In this document: one piece after another, positions 1-10,408 of the stretch | Layout of the letters: every line of letters begins with the position of its first letter | Position numbering within the stretch: position 1 is the first letter of the stretch | From: CAWIOX01 sp963837775 | Lineage (GTDB): Bacteria; Pseudomonadota; Gammaproteobacteria; Burkholderiales; Burkholderiaceae_D | Direction of reading: 5' to 3' | Assembly (NCBI GenBank): GCA_963837775.1 | Contig: CAWIOX010000027.1 | Location: forward strand, 1-64,000 | DNA length: 64,000 nt | The notes under the pieces: generated by a model | The model's input: the letters and a program-made list of their open reading frames with translations, nothing else | What the model was told of the DNA's origin: nothing | Databases searched by the model: none | Translations under genes and position numbers: made by a program

Positions 1-9
1 GCTGCGCCC

Positions 10-49
10 AAAAAAAATCCGGCCACCGCAACAACACGGTGGCCGGATT
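10..49 (-). terminator. Rho-independent terminator of pyruvate carboxylase
   Basis: A perfect 13-bp stem (positions 16-28 paired with 37-49) closes an 8-nt loop. Read on the minus strand it is followed by a run of eight T (positions 17 down to 10). It lies just past the stop of the minus-strand pyruvate carboxylase gene, so it should end that transcript. Confidence 0.9.
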
Positions 50-95
50 CTTGTTACTGCATCCCGCCAACTGCAGGATGCTATCTCAACACATC

Positions 96-3000
96 TCAGG
101 CGGCGAATTCAACCAGCAAGTCCTTGGAACTGACCACCGCGCTGGTTTTCACGTGGATGTGCTTGATCACCACGTCGCGCTCGGCGTGGATCGTGGTTTC
201 CATCTTCATCGCTTCGAGCGACAGCAGCGGGTCGCCTTTCGCGACTTTCTGGCCGGCCTTGACCGCGACCGTCACGACCATGCCGGGCATCGGCGCGCCG
301 AGATGCAGCGGGTTGCCGTCTTCGGCCTGCGGGTGGCTGACGCGCCTTGACGGCGCCGGCGCGGTCGATGCGCACCAGGCGCGGCTGGCCGTTGAGCTCG
401 AAGAACACGCTTGCTCTGGCCGTCGTCGTCGGCCTCGGCTCGACCCTGCAGGCGCAGCACCAGCGTCTTGCCCTGCTCGATGTCGACCGAGATCTCCTCG
501 CCCGTCCTGCAGGCCGTAGAAGAACACCGGCGTCGGCAGCACGCTGACGTCGCCGTAGTGGCGGCGGTGTTCGCGCATAGTCGCAGAACACTTTCGGATA
601 CATCAGGTACGAAGCCAGTTCCTGCTCGCTGATCGCGCGCCCGACCTTCTTCTCGGCTTCGGCGCGCACCGCGTCGAAGTCGACCGGCGGCAGGCTGGCG
701 CCCGGACGCCCTGCCAGCGGCTGGCCGCCCTGCAAGACCTTGTGCTGCAGCTCCTTCGGGAAGCCGCCCGGCGGGTGGCCGAGTTCGCCCTTGAACAGGT
801 CGATCACCGATTCCGGGAAAGCCGATTTCGCTTGTCCGGATCTGCGCACGTCGTCCGGCGTCAGGTCGTTGGCGACCATGAACAGCGCCATGTCGCCGAC
901 CACCTTCGAGGTCGGCGTGACCTTGACGATGTCGCCGAACAGCTGGTTGACGTCGGCATACGCCTGCGACACTTCGTGCCAGCGATGCGTCAGGCCCAGC
1001 GCGCGCGCCTGCTCGCGCAGGTTGGTGTACTGGCCGCCGGGCATCTCGTGGAGATAGACGTCGGCGGTGCCGGCGCGGATGTCGGCCTCGAACGGCGCGT
1101 AGTTGCGGCGCACGCCTTCCCAGTACTGGGAGATCGCGCAGCATCGCGTCGTGGTCGAGGCCCGGGTCGCGGTCGCTGCCCTGCAGCGCCTCGACGATCG
1201 AGCCGAGGTTCGGCTGCGAGGTCAGGCCGCTCATCGCGTCCATCGCGGCATCGACGGCATCGCCGCCGGCTTCGATCGCTGCCAGCACGGACGCGGCCGC
1301 GATGCCGCTGGTGTCGTGGGTGTGGAAGTGGATCGGCAGGCCGATCTCCTGCTTCAGCGCCTTGACCAGCATGCGCGCCGCGCCGGCTTGCACAGGCCGG
1401 CCATGTCCTTGATGCCGAGGATGTGGGCGCCGGCGTCGTTCCAGCTCCTTGGCCAGCGTCGACGTAGTACTTGAGGTCGTACTTGGGCCGGCTCGGGTCG
1501 AGGATGTCGCCGGTGTAGCAGATGGCGCCTTCGCACAGCGCGCCGGTCTCGACGCACCGCGTCCATCGCGACGCGCATGTTCTCGACCCAGTTCAAGCGA
1601 GTCGAAGACGCGGAACACGTCGATGCCCGCCTGCGGCCGCCTGCTGCACGAAATGCCTGCACCACGTTGTCGGGATAGTTGGTGTAGCCGACGGCGTTGG
1701 AGGCGCGCAGCAGCATCTGGAACAGGATGTTGGGCACGCGCTCGCGCAGTTGCGACAGGCGCTCCCACGGATCTTCCTTCAGGAAGCGCATCGCGACGTC
1801 GAAGGTCGCGCCGCCCCAGCATTCGAGCGAGAACAGTTCCGGCAGCGTGCGCGCATAGTACGGCGCGATCGCCAGCATGTCGGCGTGCGCATGCGGGTGG
1901 CGAGCAGCGACTGGTGCGCGTCGCGCATCGTGGTGTCGGTGAGCAGCACGCGCTTCTGGTCCAGCATCCAGTGCGCAGAATTTCTCCGGGCCCAGCTCGC
2001 AGCAGCTTGTCGCGGCTGCCGGGCAGGATCGGCGCAGTGCGGCTGGTAGCCGGCAGGATCGGATCGCGGCAGCGATGCCGTGCCGGGCTGGTGCGCCCCT
2101 TCATTTCCGGATGGCCGTTGACCATCACGTCGCCGACGAAGCTCAGCAGCTTGCGTCGCGCGGTCGCGCCGCTTGGCGAACTCGAACAGCTCCGGCGTCT
2201 CGTCGATGAAGCGCGTGGTGCACTCGCCGGCGACGGAACTGCGGATGGGTGATCACGTTCTCGAGGAACGGCAGGTTGGTCGCCACGCCGCGGATGCGGA
2301 ACTCGCGCAGCGCGCGGTCCATGCGGCGCGATCGCCTCGTCCGAGCGTCGGCGCCCAGGCGGTGACCTTGACCAGCAGCGAATCGTAGAAACGGCGTGAT
2401 GACCGCGCCGGAATAGGCGGTGCCGCCGTCGAGCCGGATGCCGAAGCCGGCCGCGCTGCGGTAGGCGGTGATGCGGCCGTAGTCGGGCATGAAATTGTTC
2501 TCCGGGTCTTCGGTGGTGACGCGGCACTGCAGGGCGTGGCCGTTGAGGCGGATCTCGTCCTGCGCGCGGCACGCCGGATCTCCGGCGTCGCCGATCGCGC
2601 GCGCCTTCGGCGATGCGGATCTGCGCCTTGACGATGTCGATGCCGGTGACTGCTTCGGTGACCGTGTGCTCGACCTGGATGCGCGGATTGACTTCGATGA
2701 AGTAGAACTTGCCGGTGTCGGCATCCATCAGGAACTCGACCGTGCCGGCGTGGGTGTAGCCGACCGCGCGGCCCAGACGCAGCGCCGCGTCGCACAATTC
2801 GGCTGCGGTTCGCGTCGTCGAGATACGGCGCCGGCGCGCGCTCGACCACCTTCTGGTTGCGGCGCTGCACCGTGCAGTCGCGCTCGAACAGGTGCACCAG
2901 ATTGCCGTGCCGGTCGCCCAGGATCTGCACTTCGACGTGGCGCGCGCGGCGCACCAGCTTTTCGAGATACACCTCGTCGTTGCCGAAGGCGGCCAGCGCC

Positions 3001-3592
3001 TCGCGCCGCGCCATGTCCAGCTGATCCGGCAGCTCGGCCTCGGTTTCGATCACGCGCATGCCGCGCCCGCCGCCGCCCCAGGTGGCCTTGAGCATCAGCG
3101 GATAGCCGACTTCCGGCGCCAGCTTCTTGGCTTCGCTCGATGTCATACGGCAGCGCGCCGGTGGCCGGCATCACCGGCACGCCGGCCGCGACGGCGGCCT
3201 TGCGCGCCGCGACCTTGTTGCCGAGGGTGCGCATCACTTCGGGCTGGGGCCGATGAAGGTGATGCCGGCGGCGGCGCAGGCATCGGCGAAATCGGGGTTT
3301 TCCGACAGGAAGCCGTAGCCGGGATGGATCGCATCGACTTCGCTTCCTTGGCGATGCGGATGATGTCGTCGATGTCGAGATAGGCGGCGATCGGCTTCTT
3401 GCCCTCGCCGACCAGATAGGCCTCGTCCGCCTTGAAGCGGTGCAGCGCAAAGCGGTCTTCGTCGGCGTAGATCGCGACCGTGCGGATGCCCAGTTCAGCC
3501 GCGGCGCGCAACACGCGGATGGCGATCTCGGAGCGGTTGGCGACCAGGATCTTGTGGATCGGGCGATGGCTAGGGAGTGTGGCGTTCATCAT
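96..3592 (-). CDS. pyc: Pyruvate carboxylase, interrupted by many frameshifts
   Basis: Biotin-dependent cytosolic enzyme making oxaloacetate from pyruvate, bicarbonate and ATP. In coding order the pieces give a biotin carboxylase domain (ILVANRSEIAIRV near the N-terminus, then IIRIAKEAK and ATWGGGGRGMRVI), a carboxyltransferase domain (TMRDAHQSLLATRMR, FHTHDTSGIAAASVL) and a C-terminal biotinyl domain with the biotinylation motif EAMKMETTIHA. Joined length is about 1150 residues, normal for one-chain PYC. I chose the first of two adjacent ATGs at 3592; no strong ribosome site is visible. The frame changes at some twenty places, mainly by one extra base (for example near 346, 409, 830, 2153), with a few apparent deletions. 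Because every stretch is well conserved, sequencing error is likelier than decay, but a pseudogene cannot be excluded. A terminator follows the stop. Confidence 0.85.
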
Positions 3593-4265
3593 GGGTAAGC
3601 AAAGTGATGGTTGAACCAGGCGGCCTTGGAGTACAAGTCCACCCACGGAGAGCTGCAATGGAAGAAAATTACCGGTTTCAGCGAGCATCGCCTGTTTACT
3701 GCACAGGGCTAACGCAATCGGCAACAGATGCGAAGGGTATCGGCGGACAGGCGGGATGTCAACGTCCGGCGCGACCAGAATGTCGGTAAAACGCAATGAA
3801 TAGCGGTTTTTTGCATTTCATGCCGGATTTAAGTTAGTTTTTTTCATCAAAACATAACAACATGCTGAAACCACGCTGGCAATGTCATTGGGAACCGAAT
3901 GAATCGCGCCAGGCAAGAGCTGCTTGATGGTGGCAATCATGAAAAAAATTGGCCAGTCAGCACTGTAGTAAAAAAACATCACTGTTGCATAAAAGCGAAA
4001 ACCCGCTTCAAGTTGGGCAAAAAATCCGGACACGCCCACGATATGGCGTCTTATGAATCTGGAGCCACGAACATCACCGGCGACTTTTACCGGAATATGC
4101 AGTGGCTATTTTCCGATGCGAATAGCATCGGCATTGGTGATCGAGATTGAATAGCCAATCCGGCTAGAATAGAGACTTGCCTTTAGTCAGAGATAAGCGC
4201 GTGTTCGGCGTCTGCGCTGGCGGCATCGGACACAAGAACCATCCATTGCCTGAAAGGAGCGCACG
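3593..4265. other. Long AT-richer intergenic region without a convincing gene
   Basis: This 673-bp stretch separates two divergent genes, pyc (minus) and the beta-propeller gene (plus). It is richer in A+T than its surroundings around 3810-4000. Two short open frames (73 and 83 codons) overlap on opposite strands but have no recognisable domain or ribosome site. It probably holds the promoters of both flanking genes. I see no repeat or RNA gene. Confidence 0.5.
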
Positions 4266-5252
4266 ATGCGAACCCTTCTATCTATATTGATGTTGCTGCC
4301 CGCACTGGCGGCTGCAGGCGGCTCCAACTACACCGTGACACCCGGCGCCTCGCAGCCGACAGGCAAGATATCCGAATGGCAGGTGCCGACGCCGAAATTT
4401 GCGCGCGACCCGGCCGCTGCGCCGGATGGCCGGATCTATATTGCCGTCATGCACGGCAACAAACTGGCCCGCTTCGATCCTGCCGCCCGGACCTTCGATG
4501 AATGGGCCTTGCCCGACGGCACCAGGCCGCACGGCTTGGTGGTCGATGAAAAGGGTACGGTCTGGATGACCGGCAACGGCAATGGCACACTGCTGGAAAT
4601 CCCGTTCGTACAGGGTCAGCCGGGTCCGATGATCGCGCACAAGACACCGTCCGGCGGCAGCCCGCACACCATCATCTTCGATGGACACAATGCGTTATGG
4701 TTCACCAACCAGTCGGCCGATAAGGTCACCCGCTTCGATCGCGTGAGCAAAAAAATGACGGAATTCAGCACGCGCGACGGCCCCTACGGATTGGCGATGG
4801 ATCGCGACGGCAACGTATGGTTTTGCCAGGCCAGCGGTCAGCGCGTCGGCCGCATTGATGCCATTACCGGACAGGTGACGGAGCTCGATCTGGGCCGTGG
4901 CTCAATGCCGCGCCGGATTGCCGCCGCCGCCGACAACACGTTGTGGGTAGCGCGCTACGGCGATGGCAAACTGACGCATATCGATGCAAAGACCGCCAAA
5001 GTCATCAAGAGCTACGACATGCCGGCCGGACCGCGCGGCAATCCGTATGCGGTGACGGTCGACGGTGCGGGCAAGGTATGGGTGAATGAAATAGGCACCG
5101 ATACCGTCACGCTGTTCGATCCCGCCAAGGAAAAATTCCGCGTGTTTGCGCTGCCGACAAAAAATGAAGGAATACGCAAAATGATCGTCGATGCCAAGGG
5201 ACGCCTGTGGTACATGGGCAGTCACAGCGGCAAGCTGGGGGTGATCGAATGA
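4266..5252 (+). CDS. Exported Vgb/SMP-30-like six-bladed beta-propeller protein
   Basis: 328 residues. The N-terminus MRTLLSILMLLPALAAAGG is a signal peptide, so the protein is exported, probably to the periplasm. The rest is at least six propeller repeats of the form G-h-x(2)-D-x(2)-G-x-h-W: HGLVVDEKGTVWMTG, HTIIFDGHNALWFTN, YGLAMDRDGNVWFCQ, RRIAAAADNTLWVAR, YAVTVDGAGKVWVNE, RKMIVDAKGRLWYMG. This is the fold of streptogramin B lyase (Vgb) and SMP-30 lactonases. AAGGAG lies 8 nt before the start, which supports ATG 4266. Databases often name such proteins virginiamycin B lyase, but the fold alone does not show that activity; substrate unknown. Its 3' end overlaps the end of the convergent chemoreceptor gene by 31 bp. 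Confidence 0.75.
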   Translation: MRTLLSILMLLPALAAAGGSNYTVTPGASQPTGKISEWQVPTPKFARDPAAAPDGRIYIAVMHGNKLARFDPAARTFDEWALPDGTRPHGLVVDEKGTVWMTGNGNGTLLEIPFVQGQPGPMIAHKTPSGGSPHTIIFDGHNALWFTNQSADKVTRFDRVSKKMTEFSTRDGPYGLAMDRDGNVWFCQASGQRVGRIDAITGQVTELDLGRGSMPRRIAAAADNTLWVARYGDGKLTHIDAKTAKVIKSYDMPAGPRGNPYAVTVDGAGKVWVNEIGTDTVTLFDPAKEKFRVFALPTKNEGIRKMIVDAKGRLWYMGSHSGKLGVIE

Positions 5253-6954
5253 GCCGCTGCTACGGCGTCGCTGCGCGTGGCTGCTTTGCTGCCGGCGACT
5301 TTCTCAGTGCGGGCGCTGCCGGCGGCACTGTCCGGCAGCGGCGTCTTTTTGGCGAGCGGGATGACCTCGGCCGATGCGGCCACCGCCGGCATCGCGTCGA
5401 GCCGGAACCTGCCGACCACCTGCATCAGCTGGCCGGCCTGGTCCTGCATCGATTGCGCGGCAGCGGCAGCCTGCTCGACCAGTGCGGCATTTTGCTGGGT
5501 CACCTGGTCCATCTGCGCGATCGCCTGATTCACCTGTTCGATGCCCTGGCTTTGCTCGTGGCTGGCGGCGCTGATTTCGCTCATGATGTCGGTCACATGG
5601 CGCACGCTGCCCACCACGTCCTGCATCGTGCTGCCGGCCTGCGCGACCAGCTTGTTGCCGGTTTCCACCTTTTGCACCGAATCGTCGATCAAGCGACTTG
5701 ATTTCCCTGGCGGCGGTGGCCGAACGCTGCGCCAGATTGCGCACTTCACTGGCCACTACCGCAAAGCCACGGCCCTGCTCGCCGGCGCGGGCCGCTTCGA
5801 CCGCGGCATTCAGCGCCAGGATGTTGGTCTGGAACGCGATGCCGTCGATCACGCCGATGATGTCGACGATCTTCCTGGCGGACGCGTCGATCGCGGCCAT
5901 GGTGTCGACCACCCGGGATACCACCGCGCCGCTGTTGACCGCGACTTCCGATGCGGTCGCCGCCAGCTGCTTGGCCTGGCGCGCGTTGTCGGCGTTTTGC
6001 CTGACGGTGCCGGTCAGTTGTTCCATCGCGGCGGCAGTCTGCTCAAGGCTGCTGGCCTGCGCTTCGGTCCGGCTCGACAGGTCCAGGTTGCCGGCGGCGA
6101 TCTGGCCGGAGGCGGTGGCGATGGTGTCGGTGCCGCTGCGCACCTGGGACACGATGCTGACCAGGCTCTGGTGCATCGCCTTTACCGAGAACAACAGGCT
6201 GGCCTGATCGTCGGCCTTGGTTGTGATCGTCAGCGCGAGATCGCCGGCTGCCAGTTGCTGCAGCACCGTGCTGGCATAGCCGGGTTCGCCGCCCAGCTGC
6301 TTGAGCAAGCCGCGGGTAATCAGGTAGGCCGACACGCCGCCCACCAGCAACACCGCTGCGCACAGGATCAGGATCAGCGTGACTGCGCTCTCGGAGGCGG
6401 CCACGGCCGCCAGCATGCCCTGCTCGCTGGACTTGCGCTCCAGCGCCAGCAGGGTCTCCAGATCCTTGCGCATTTTCACCTGCAGCGGACGCATTTGTTC
6501 CACCAGCAGGATGGTCAGGTCGGCCCGGTTGCGCGCCAGTCCGAGTGCGATCGCCTTGACCGACAAGCGGCTGCAGTGCGGCTTCCGCCCCTTTGACGCT
6601 GGCCAGCAAGGCATTTTCTTCGGCTGCCGCGGCACGCGCCGGCATGGCGAACAGCTTGCCTATCTGCTCTGCCGCTTGCGCGAAATTCTTGTCATTGGCC
6701 TTGATGATCCCGACTTCGGCCTCCTTGTCGGCGTCTTCCACCAGCAAGGCCAGATTGCGCAGTGCGATCATGCGGTCGGCCAGCGCCGCATCCATCAGCG
6801 TGACCAGCTTGGGGCTGTCGTTGTCGGCGTGCAGCATGCGTTTGATGCTGATGATGCTGCTGATGCTGATTGCGGTGATCGCAATTGACAGCAGCAGTGC
6901 GATGGCAAAGCCGAAACCCAGACGCGTGCCGACCTTCATGTTGTTGAGATTCAT
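5222..6954 (-). CDS. Methyl-accepting chemotaxis protein, two frameshifts
   Basis: Inner-membrane chemoreceptor signalling to CheA/CheW. In order: a TM helix near residues 7-30, a periplasmic four-helix (Tar-like) sensor domain, a second TM helix (LILILCAAVLLVGGVSAYLI), a HAMP linker, and the cytoplasmic signalling domain. The hairpin tip is the highly conserved IDGIAFQTNILALNAAVEA stretch, followed by ARAGEQGRGFAVVASEVR. The C-terminal tail is poorly conserved and lacks a clear CheR/CheB-tethering pentapeptide. Two single-base insertions, near 5689 and 6564, break the frame; both lie in CAAGCG on the plus strand. Without them the protein is about 575 residues, a usual length. It overlaps the convergent propeller gene tail to tail by 31 bp. 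The ligand cannot be told from sequence. Confidence 0.85.
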
Positions 6955-7063
6955 CCCCGCTCCCTTACGATTGCAAAACTGTGGAAACTGGCTTATCCGA
7001 TGCCGCCAGCGATGTTGAGGATGATGGACTGCCCCAACGGCGATTGCATGAAGCCACTACGCA

Positions 7064-7181
7064 GTCCACGAAAGACACGAAAAGCACGAAAGAGTCAAAA
7101 AAACACAAATAGTTATTGCGCGGGAAACTTCAGGAGAGAGGCAACAGTGTTTTTTTCGTGTCTTTCGTGTTTTTCGTGGAC
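7064..7181. repeat. Inverted pair of CACGAAA-type tandem repeats
   Basis: The left arm begins GTCCACGAAAGACACGAAA at 7064. The right arm (7149-7181) is its approximate reverse complement, ending TTTCGTGTTTTTCGTGGAC. Each arm is itself a short tandem of a CACGAAA-like unit. A copy of the same arm lies at 8718-8750. Repeats of this type recur in intergenic DNA of several bacterial groups as far as I recall; their function is unknown. The element sits between the chemoreceptor start and the astB stop. Confidence 0.7.
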
Positions 7182-7242
7182 GTTATGCAATTAGGTTGCT
7201 TAACGCTAGCCTTCATGCAATCGCCCCGAGGCCGGGCGCCGG

Positions 7243-8585
7243 TCAGAACTGGTACAGCTCAGGCAAGCCCAGAATTTGGGTCAAGGCTTCCATCGCGGTC
7301 TGGATCTCGATTGCCAGCATCGGATCGGCCAGATCATCCGGCGACAGGCGGTCGCGATAATGTTTTTCCACCCACGCCACCAGTTGCCCGTACAGCGTCT
7401 CGGTCATGATCACGCCCTGGTGCATCGCTGCCGCCTCGGCATCGGTCAGCGCCACCCGCAGGCGCAGGCAGGCCGGGCCGCCGCCGTTGCGCATGCTCTG
7501 GCGCAGATCGAAACTGATCAGTTCGTCGATCGCGCCGCCGCTGGCAACCAGACCTTGCAGGTAACGCGCGACCGCCTGATTTTCCTGGCATTCCTGCGGC
7601 ACCACCAGCGCCATCTTGCCGTCCGCCTTGGACAGCAGCTGGCTGTTGAACAGATAACTGGACACCGCATCGGCGACCGACACGTCGGCGCTGTCGACCC
7701 GGACCGGCTGCAGCTGCGCGCCGGCACTCGGCCATCGCCTGTTGCAGCGCTGCAATCGACGCGGCTTCGTCCAGGAACGCCTGCTGGTGATAGAACAGCA
7801 CATTGCCGTTGCCGACCGCGATCACGTCGTTGTGGAACACGCCCTGGTCGATCACCGCCGGATCTTGCTGCACGTACACGGTGCGCTTGTCATCCAGCCC
7901 ATGCAGCCGTGCGACCGCCTGGCAGGCTTCCAGCGTCTGGCGTGCCGGAAAGCGCGTGGGCGCGGCTGGCCGCCACATCGAACTCGACCCGGCCGTAGAC
8001 GAACATTTCTACCGCGGCAGCGCCATGCGACGCGCACAGCCGGGTATGGTTGGCCGCGCCTTCATCGCCGAATGCCGGGGTCGAAGGCAAGGCATCGTGC
8101 ACCGCAAAATGCTGCTCATTAGAAAATAGTGCGCGCAGCGTGCGCGCCGACTGCGTGTGCTCGTAAGCGCGGTGCAGCTTGTTGTTCAGGTTGGCGGCGG
8201 TGAAGTGGGTGCGGCCATCGGCGGTATCGGCCGACGGGCTGACGGTGGCCGCATTCGCGGTCCACATCGGCGACGCGGAATAAGCGCAGGCCAGGATCAC
8301 CGGCGCCTCCTTGTGCGCGCGCGCCAGCACCTGGGCATCGGTGCCGGAAAAGCCGATGCTGCGCAACAGGCGGAAATTCGGCCTGACTTGCGGCGGCAAC
8401 ACTGCCTGCGCGAAACCGCGCGCGGCCAGCGCACGCATCTTGGCCAGGCCCTGCAGCGCAGCCAGTTTCGGATTGGAGTCGCTCTTGACGTTGCTGGACG
8501 ACGCCACGTTGCCGAATGACAGGCCGGCGTAATTGTGGGAGGGGCCGACCAGGCCGTCAAAATTGAATTCTCGTGCTGTGCTCAT
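7243..8585 (-). CDS. astB: N-succinylarginine dihydrolase (AST pathway step 2), two frameshifts
   Basis: Hydrolyses N2-succinylarginine to N2-succinylornithine, ammonia and CO2 in the cytosol. The N-terminus MSTAREFNFDGLVGPSHNYAG is diagnostic. FHNDVIAVGN carries the active-site histidine and GGGPACLRL, near residue 370, the nucleophilic cysteine of this amidinotransferase-fold family. ATG 8585 is preceded by CAGGAGA. Single-base insertions near 7725 and 7963 break the frame; corrected, the protein has 446 residues, against 447 for E. coli AstB. It is the last gene of the astC-aruF-aruG-astD-astB run but lies 355 bp from astD, and that gap carries two repeat elements. It may therefore be expressed partly from its own promoter. 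Confidence 0.92.
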
Positions 8586-8717
8586 GTTGTCTCCTGTTGC
8601 AGATCCTGCCAAACCCGCTGATTGAGGGCTTGCGCAGGATTTTTATGATGTCCCGCCTGGATTGCGGAAGTCGCTTATTAACTGATGTGACGCACTGCCA
8701 AAACAGGCAAGTGCATG

Positions 8718-8924
8718 GTCCACGAAAAACACGAAAGGCACGAAAAGAGGCGAATGGACATGCCGGAACACAGCTCCGGCACATATTCCATACTGATAGC
8801 AGTATATTTAAACCACCAATAAATACGTGCGGCGAATGGCATAAAAATGCCGATACTCCCTATTTTTTACGAATTTCGTTGGTGTTGCAGAGTCTTTTTG
8901 TGCGGTTCGTGTGTTGCGTGGACA
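8718..8924. repeat. Second CACGAAA-type inverted pair, enclosing 84-nt repeat copy A
   Basis: The left arm at 8718-8750 starts GTCCACGAAAAACACGAAA and closely matches the arms at 7064-7181. A decayed arm in the opposite orientation lies at about 8897-8924 (ending GTTGCGTGGAC). Between the two arms is copy A of the 84-nt repeat. The region fills most of the astD-astB gap. Confidence 0.55.
8778..8860 (-). repeat. 84-nt intergenic repeat, copy A
   Basis: Read on the minus strand it has the three family blocks: GGGAGTAT at the start (8860-8853), CCGCACGTATTTATTGG in the middle, and AAATATAC - 8-nt loop - GTAT at the end. It lies 3' of astD in the sense orientation and upstream of astB. The terminal stem is weaker than in copies E and C. 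Confidence 0.75.
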
Positions 8925-8940
8925 GTGCTTTGAGCATCTG

Positions 8941-10408
8941 TTATTCGAAACTCAGTCCCGGCGACAGCTGCTTCGGCATTTCCAATACCGCGTTTTCGAT
9001 CGAGGCCACCGGATACGCGCAATAATCGGCCGCGTAATAGGCGCTGGCGCGGTGATTGCCGGAGCGGCCGGTGCCGCCGAACGGTGCGGTGCTGGCGGCG
9101 CCGGTGGTCGGCCGGTTCCAGTTGACGATGCCGGCATGCGCCTCGTTGAGGAACTGCGTCCCACAATGCCGGATCGTCGCTCAACAGGCCGGCCGCCAGG
9201 CCATACGATGTCGCATTCGCCGCTTCCAGCGCCTGCTCGAAACTTGGCACGCGCACCACTTGCAGCAGCGGGCCGAACCACTCTTCATCCGGAATCCCCT
9301 TGACGCCGGTCACATCGACGATGCCCGGCGACAGGAAGCCGGTATCCGGCGCCAGCTGGCGCATTTCCAGCAAGCTCTTGCCGCCGAGGGCGATCAGCTC
9401 GGCTTGCGCCTGCAGCAGATTCTGCGCAATTTTCGCCGATACCACCGGCCCCATGAACGGCGGCGGCGACGCGTCGGACGCGCCGACGCGGATTTTTGCG
9501 GCGACCTCGACCAGACGCTCAAGGAAAGCCTGGCCTTGGGCCGAATCCTCGACGATCAGGCGGCGGGCGCAGGTGCAGCGCTGTCCGGCGCTGACAAACG
9601 CGGAGAAAATCGCGTGATGCACTGCCGCATCCAGGTCTTTCACATCCCACACCACCAGCGCATTGTTGCCGCCCATCTCGAGCGCCAGCATCTTGCCCGG
9701 CTGGCCGGCGAACTGGCGATGCAGGATCGCGCCGACGTTGTAGCTGCCGGTAAACAGGATGCCGTCCAGCTGGGGATTCTGCGCCAGTGCAATCCCGGTA
9801 TCGCGCCCGCCATTGACCAGATTCAGTACGCCATCCGGCAAGCCGGCGCGCTGCCATAGCTCGGCCGTCTTGATCGCGGTCTGCGGCGCATATTCGCTCG
9901 GCTTGAACACGATGGTATTGCCGGCGATCAGCGCCGGAACGATGTGTCCGTTGGGCAGATGGCCGGGGAAATTGTACGGGCCGAACACGCCGAACACGCC
10001 GTGCGGACGATGCCGCAACACTGCATTGCCGTCCGCCACCTGCGACTGCGTCTGGCCGGTGCGCGCATGGTAGGACTGCACCGAGATATCGATCTTGTTG
10101 GCCATGGTCGCCACTTCGGTGCGCGCTTCCCACAGCGGCTTGCCGACTTCGAGCGAAATCAGGCGCGCCAGTTCTTCATTATTTTCCTTCAGCAGATCGC
10201 GAAAGCGCACGCAGACCGCAATCCGCTCAGTCAGCGCGGTCTTGGCCCAGGGGCCGAATGCGGCGCGTGCCGCGTTGCAGGCGCGCTCGACATCAGAGGC
10301 GGCAGCTGCCGCGCCGGTCCAGACCTGATGGCCGGTGGCCGGATCGATTGTGCTCCATTCCTGGCCTTCGCCAGCGGTCCAGTGACCGTTGATAAAATGA
10401 TTATGCAT
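8941..10408 (-). CDS. astD: Succinylglutamate-semialdehyde dehydrogenase (AST pathway step 4), one frameshift
   Basis: NAD-dependent oxidation of N-succinylglutamate 5-semialdehyde to N-succinylglutamate. Aldehyde dehydrogenase fold: PYNFPGHLPNGHIVPAL (cofactor and substrate channel), LEMGGNNALVV with the general-base glutamate, and SAGQRCTCARRL with the catalytic cysteine. The SAGQRCTCARRLIV and NGHIVPALIAGN signatures are those of AstD. One inserted base near 9157 breaks the frame; the tail after it (VASIENAVLEMPKQLSPG) is intact. Corrected length is 488 residues, against 492 in E. coli. Its start overlaps the aruG stop by 8 nt, so the two are translationally coupled. Confidence 0.92.

Noticed and set aside
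96..3592. pyc as a true pseudogene
   Set aside because: So many indels with otherwise intact conserved sequence, and similar indels in essential genes such as secD, point to sequencing error. Not fully excluded.
3818..4150. Two small open frames in the pyc-propeller gap
   Set aside because: They overlap on opposite strands, lack ribosome sites and match nothing I recognise.
4266..5252. Virginiamycin B lyase as an antibiotic resistance gene
   Set aside because: Only the propeller fold and signal peptide are visible; no evidence for streptogramin cleavage. Exported propellers of this type are common.
5222..5252. 31-bp tail-to-tail overlap of the propeller and chemoreceptor genes as regulatory antisense
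   Set aside because: The chemoreceptor tail is variable and frameshifted, so the exact stop is uncertain; small convergent overlaps are common.
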